DNA of 64,000 nucleotides from Strigops habroptila (Eukaryota; Chordata; Aves; Psittaciformes; Psittacidae). The notes beneath the pieces were generated by a model. The model was not told where the DNA came from and made no database searches. It saw nothing but the letters and a program-made list of their open reading frames with translations. The position numbers were made by a program, and so were the translations under genes. The first letter of the stretch is position 1. The number at the start of each line of letters is the position of its first letter. Shown in pieces: positions 58,683 to 64,000 of this stretch. Location: NCBI RefSeq assembly GCF_004027225.2, contig NC_044289.2:4081761-4145760 (forward strand), written 5' to 3'.

Positions 58683-61600
58683 ACTGAACCACTTTACCCC
58701 AGACACTATGACAGTTAGGTCTACTAGCATATTTTTTTTTGTTACAAAAGCTGTTGTTCGGTGCATAATAACATTTGATCTTAAAATTTATTAATAAAAG
58801 TGTTTTGGATAAAAATTCCTACATTACAAATGAAATTAAAATTATTAATAAACAAACAAAGAGATGTTAGCTGGTGAGCCTTGCCATCTGCTTTCAAGAC
58901 ATGCCAAACGGGATCCCTACATGCATGTGGCATTGTACAACTACTCCATGCTCTAATATGCCCCTGTGGGTGGGCTCCCAGCTTTCCACTGTGGCCAAGG
59001 GTTATTTTGACTTTCTCTGTGACAAAGGATCAGGATGTTGTTTATTAAATCCAGTATTACTTTCTTAATTCATTTTGGTTTGGTTCATTTTTCATAGCCA
59101 AAAAGGCTAGAGGCAAAAATTCTTGTTCCTAATCTCTTAATCCTCTGGCAGGCTGTTAGCATTAGACTGTGCACAAAATATTCTAGTTCCTCTTCTGAAG
59201 CCAACATGTACTTCAGTAGGTCAAATTTATTTGGATTTTGCTGTGCATCCAGTAACAGATTCAAGCTTAATAGTTCTTGTAGCCCCACTTAATGGAGGTT
59301 GGTAGCCAGGTGCCCAGCACTATGGTGATGGACACACCAGTACCCAGCAGCATCCTGGGCTCTTTATTGCCCCAACACCTTGTAAATTCACTGCACCTGC
59401 AGGGCACTCTCTGTGCTCCACAGGCAGTGGTAAAGCAGATGATGGGCATCCCTGCTCCGGAACTGGTGTGGTGGAGGCTCACCTTCCCTTTATTTCATCC
59501 TAATCTCTCTCAAGGGTCAAGTAGGACATATCCTAAGATTTGTCTCTTCCTCCCCAAATCTCCACGACCATTTCCATATCTGAGCTCATTTTTGCTCCTG
59601 TTGCAGATCCATTGCTGTGTTATTTATCTAATTCTTATTCCCGCCTTCTTACCTAGTCACCCTCCTTTTCTGTCCTTCCCCAAGGAAAGGTGTCAGGGAG
59701 ATATAGTAGCAAAGGCCACTACTTTTCATTGCAATTCACTTTTTGTTAGCTACACTCTATTTCACAGCCTATTCTTCCCTAACCCAGAGCTTCTAACACA
59801 CCCTATGCTACTCTCACATCTACTCACCCTAAGGCTAGACACATGGGCATATTCCTGGGGTCAGGCCATCTACTGAAGTTGTTTTAATTTCCACCTGGTT
59901 ATAATTTGAAGCCTATCCAGCTCTTATTTAAAAGACCACAGACAGAAGCTTTAAGCTTTAGATATATTTCTGTGTTTTCATTGGACTTGTGCTCTTCTAG
60001 ATGATTTATTTTTTTTCTTCCTTCTTCTATTTCTGCTCTTGCTTTTGAAGCTCATGTAGCACAGTGACCATTTGTTATCTTAGGAGCTGCATTTAATTCA
60101 GTTTTTACAACTGCTGGGTCAGAAGGAGTAGCTTTGACTTGGCAGGGCTCTCTGGGTCACTCACAGTTAAGCTGCCTTCCTCACCTATCAGAGGATACAA
60201 TACATATGTTTTTACTTAAAGGACTTAAACAACTGCTGAGCCAAAGCTTTTGATTGTTGGGGGATCAGCTCAGCAGTAACTCTTCTATTCTCTGAAAGAG
60301 ACTTTGATTTTTTTATTATGATTATTAGGCAGTTTGATTTCTTGTAAAATACCAGCTATAGTTGGCAGTTTCACATTTCTGCTTGTTACTCCCTTTCTGC
60401 TTTTACAGTAGCCCAGTGTTCCAGGATTCATTTATTCAAATGCTTTTCAGTCTCCAGCATTGGATGTGTCACTGCAGCAAAGGCCTGACTATGGAGGGTA
60501 AGTCCTAGTCCACATTTTTTCACACCATCCAGCTGCTCACAGTTTCTGGTGTCACTCCTGCCTTTCCACAGACACAGTGGGCTCAGAAACAGCTTGTAAA
60601 CAATCACTGCAGTGATGCACAAGCTGGATCTCAACCCACAGCATCTGTGGGTTTTGCTGCCTGATTTTTCCTGTAGAACTGTTATATGGCTATTGGTTCC
60701 CTGATCCATATTTAAGAAATCGATTATTCCAGCTCCACTTTAAGTACCCTCCGCGCATCCTTCCTCTCTGACAGGGATCTGTTGATAGAGCTTGCATGTT
60801 TTCCCAGCAGTTTTGCAGCTATCATAAAAGCTTCATTCAGAACATGTTTCTCCATGCTCCTGAAAGTGTCATGTATCTGAAGTCCTACTAGGCCAAGACA
60901 TGTGACAGTGCTGCTTAGCCATAGCCACAGGGGCTTATCAGCTTGCCAGCAGCTTCTTTGGTGACATCTTGGAGAAAACTGGTAGAAACACAACTCCCCT
61001 GCTGATCTTTTCCCCACCTCCTTGATGGTCAGGGCTGGTTACTGCCTGGTCACTGCCAGTCTTCTCCATCTCCTCAAATTTACATTGAGATGAAATATAT
61101 CAAGCCCACCTGATGTGGAAAGCTTGAGCTGGGTTAACTTTCCTCTTGCATGCTCGTTTCATATCCTTATCCAAGATCTCAGCCATCTTTATATTGTAAG
61201 CTGCCTAATTACAATTAGACATTTTTGTGACAACCGAAGAAATACAGTCACTAAAATCTTTGATTTCATAGTTTTAAGTAGGACATCAGCATTTCCCTTG
61301 GACTTGGGCTTTATAGTAATGTTCTTGGAGGTATTTTCTCGTTGTAGGTTTGATCCTTTATTAGCTATATCCCACTTTGGCCTTCTGAATTTTCTTCATG
61401 CTAGTCTTCCATAATATCCTCTGTAATAATGTCCTAGTATCCACTTCATCTGTGGTAAAAAGACTGCAAATCAGACAAACTGATTTTTCCTTACTGTGCT
61501 TGTCTTTCCTGAGCATTGTACTAATTTTAGTTTATGTCTTTAATATTGCTTCTTTAAGAAATGGTAAATTCATGTTCCATCCTCTTCCCTTTGCCTTCTT

Positions 61601-64000
61601 CAAGGCCCTAGCTCTCAGTTCCTTGAATTCTTGAAGGTTTTTACATGTTTTCCCCCTCACCCTGTTCCTCTACCCTCAGTTACAAGGATCATGAATTTGA
61701 CTGCTGAAGTTATCAAATAGCAGCTTTTAAATGCAGGCATGCACACAAGGACTTGTGACAGCCAAACACTCATTCCACTTCTGTACTCACCCAGTACAAG
61801 ATTAGCCTTTCCTCCTCCTCCTTCCAACTCTAGGCGGGTGGTCCTGGACCAGGAAAGTGGGGAACAGCATCAAAACAGTGGGTAAAATTCACAGAACATT
61901 ATCTGCTGGAAAGGACTCCTGGCTAGTCCACAACATTTAGAAATGCAGGCTGTCAGGCATATTTTAATATCAAACTCTGTTGTACACATTCATGTGCAGT
62001 CCTCAGCCCAGATGGGTCATTGACGTCCCCCACACCTTTCAGGAGTGCTTTGACAAGTCCCCAGAAAAACAGCAACCTTCCCCACCTAAAATACCACCAG
62101 TTTCTTGAACATGGCCATGTTACTGCACCACCATCCCAGCCCCAGCAACAAGTTTGCCACTTCCAGGCTTAGCCACTGACTGACCTTCACCACCACAGCC
62201 CCGATATTGAAAATCTAAGGTAGATGCTCATGCAGGTTTCCTTTTCTGACAGGAGTTCTGAAACCATGAGAGATTACATGCTGGTCATGCCATATTTGCA
62301 TGATAATGCAATCTTTGCACTCAGTGCTGCAGGACTTCTCCAGAACTAGCACCCATCTGTTAAATTCCGAATTGTCTCCTTTGCCACACCTGTATTCATC
62401 CTTGTCTCACCAGCAAAACATACTACTGTCAACACTTCTTCCACTCTGTCTTATGACCGGATCTCTCCCCTTTCTCTGTAATGCAGTATGTGCAACAACC
62501 AACAGGCCATACTGCTGGCAATTAATTCAATCAAGATGCCAGTTGATAATACACTCCCGCAGGAGCTGAGAAAGGCCAGCTGAGTTCTTCCACAATACAC
62601 TGGAACTGAATGTCCGGATCAACCAAGAGACAGCAAGTAGAGCATGAGTCAGAACAAAAGCAGATCCTAATTTCATACCAGTTCCAGCCCAGGGCAGGCT
62701 GTATCCACTCACACTGGGAAAGCCAACATTTTCTTCTGTGGTAGAGATAAATCCCAAGCAGGGACATCTAAATCCACAACTGATGAATACAGCTGGTGCA
62801 AATAACCTCAAGATAGCAAGTCAACTTCTGGTATCCTTTTGTCCTCATCTGGTGCACAGCTGGAGATAGCACTTACAGCTAGAGCTCTTGGGCCTCCCTA
62901 GTTCAAAGTCAGCCTTACAAAAAAGTCTTTTGCACCTTTTATCTGGAACAGTTTAATTTCCAGAAGAACAGCAAAGCAGGGCAGACAATATCAGCACTAA
63001 CAGATCAGACTGGCCCTCTGCATACACATATTGAGTGGCTTCATGCCATCCTGTCCTCAAAGAATAGCTACAGCCTGCGAGTTTGTTGGGAGGGTTTTAA
63101 GTCATCCAAAAAGGACGCAAAGAAGGTAACAATTCATTGTACTTCACCCCATCTAGCAGCCAGCTAGCACAGACCCAACAACAGTATTCAGCCTTAGATG
63201 CTTCCATCATACCAAGGCGAGGCTCCCTGTGCAGTCAGCCGAGAGCAGCTTCCCCAGGGAGAGATTTAGAGCACGCTGTTAGGAGCCTTGTTACTGACCA
63301 GCGCAGGTGCTGGTTGCTGCATGGGGAGGCCTGGTTTGGACACATCTTCTGTTACCTCCCTACCAACAGTATATCCTAGTTTTCAGGTTCTCATTGCTTT
63401 AACTGTAAAAAACTGATATCAGCCTTGTTCACTGCAAGAATATTTGGCCAACCAGTACACCCTAGATCCCAGAAGGCAATATGAGATCAAGAACATTCAA
63501 ATTCTCCTGAACAACAGCAGTAGTGAAAGCCATGTGCTGACAAACAAGGATTAGATTTCTTAGTAAAAGAGGATTAGAGTCTTTCAGAGTCCTGTAAATC
63601 TGCTTCTTCTTTTTAACTACACCACTGAAAGGCCAAAGATGAGAACCACCAACTGTGGGTTTTGCATTGCACGCAAAGAAATTGTTTGTGTACGGTTAAG
63701 GTTATTTAAAATAACATTTGTGATGAGTGAAATGGAGACAGATTCTCACTGGCTTTCTCCCAGAAAATCTCTATTGCTTTTACAATTTGCCAACCTGATG
63801 AAAATAACCCTAACAAGGAGACTTTGCGTTGCCCTTCCTTACACTGGTGTAGGAACTCAAGGCTTCATGAAGACATCAGTCCTAATCTGGTTTCAAGGTA
63901 CTGTCATGTGAGATAGAAGATACTAGTGACTTCCAAATGTCTTTGAGGGGCACTGCAGCAGGGTTGAACATCAGAGAGACTTGGAGGCTGCTAAGTCACG

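Larger units (their letters stand above)
41011..64000. other. Gene-free region upstream of EIF2S2
   Basis: I found no exon with a recognisable protein in these 23 kb. The cysteine-rich domain of ASIP, the next gene in human, was looked for and not seen. Besides the repeats and the CpG patch listed separately, the stretches 43.2-46.7, 47.8-49.7, 49.9-54.7, 56.5-58.6 and 58.7-64.0 kb hold nothing I can identify apart from a 51.7 kb LTR fragment. Noncoding first exons cannot be excluded. Confidence 0.6.

Noticed and set aside
59285..59320. Possible further LTR end (ggttggtagccaggtgcccag)
   Set aside because: Only about 20 bases resemble the LTR terminus and the following sequence does not continue the match.
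1..64000. tRNA, rRNA, microRNA hairpins and CRISPR arrays
   Set aside because: Looked for by eye on both strands; no tRNA box A/B pair with a cloverleaf, no regular spacer array and no known microRNA seed hairpin was recognised. A covariance-model search would be needed to exclude small RNAs.

Overview
This is vertebrate nuclear DNA and almost certainly from a bird. It has long introns with GT-AG splice sites, an AT-leaning background broken by one sharp CpG island, many short 5'-truncated CR1 LINE copies ending in repeats of the GATTCTAT type, and an endogenous retroviral LTR of a type common in birds. Two genes can be reconstructed exon by exon: the 3' part of RALY (plus strand, last six coding exons, 4248-18574) and the whole coding region of EIF2S2 (minus strand, nine exons, 40645 to 30051). 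This matches the RALY-EIF2S2-ASIP-AHCY neighbourhood known from human chromosome 20q11. The species cannot be named from the window.

Layout. 1-4247 is a RALY intron with CR1 pieces; the exons for the RALY N-terminus and RRM lie upstream of the window. 4248-19212 holds the RALY C-terminal exons, a probable intron in the 3'UTR, and a poly(A) signal at 19190. 19213-29610 is a gene-free interval between the convergent 3' ends of RALY and EIF2S2, with a composite CR1 of about 1.7 kb. 29610-40700 is EIF2S2. 40190-41010 is its CpG-island promoter, which carries a perfect C/EBP-ATF response element. 41011-64000 has no coding exon I can recognise. It contains CR1 copies, an ancient CR1-like relic, an isolated CpG-rich patch with a CTCF-type motif near 46.93 kb, and a solo LTR with a 5-bp target-site duplication whose left junction was later copied 1.64 kb downstream. 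By synteny this last region is where 5' sequences of ASIP would be expected, but no ASIP coding exon was seen.

The two genes are not an operon; each has its own regulation. RALY is an hnRNP C-like RNA-binding protein. EIF2S2 encodes eIF2 beta, a subunit of the GTPase that delivers initiator Met-tRNA to the 40S ribosome. No prokaryotic feature, CRISPR array, tRNA or rRNA was found. No wholly new biological system is visible. The points most worth checking are the ATF4-type element in the EIF2S2 promoter, the isolated CpG/CTCF patch, and the duplicated LTR junction.
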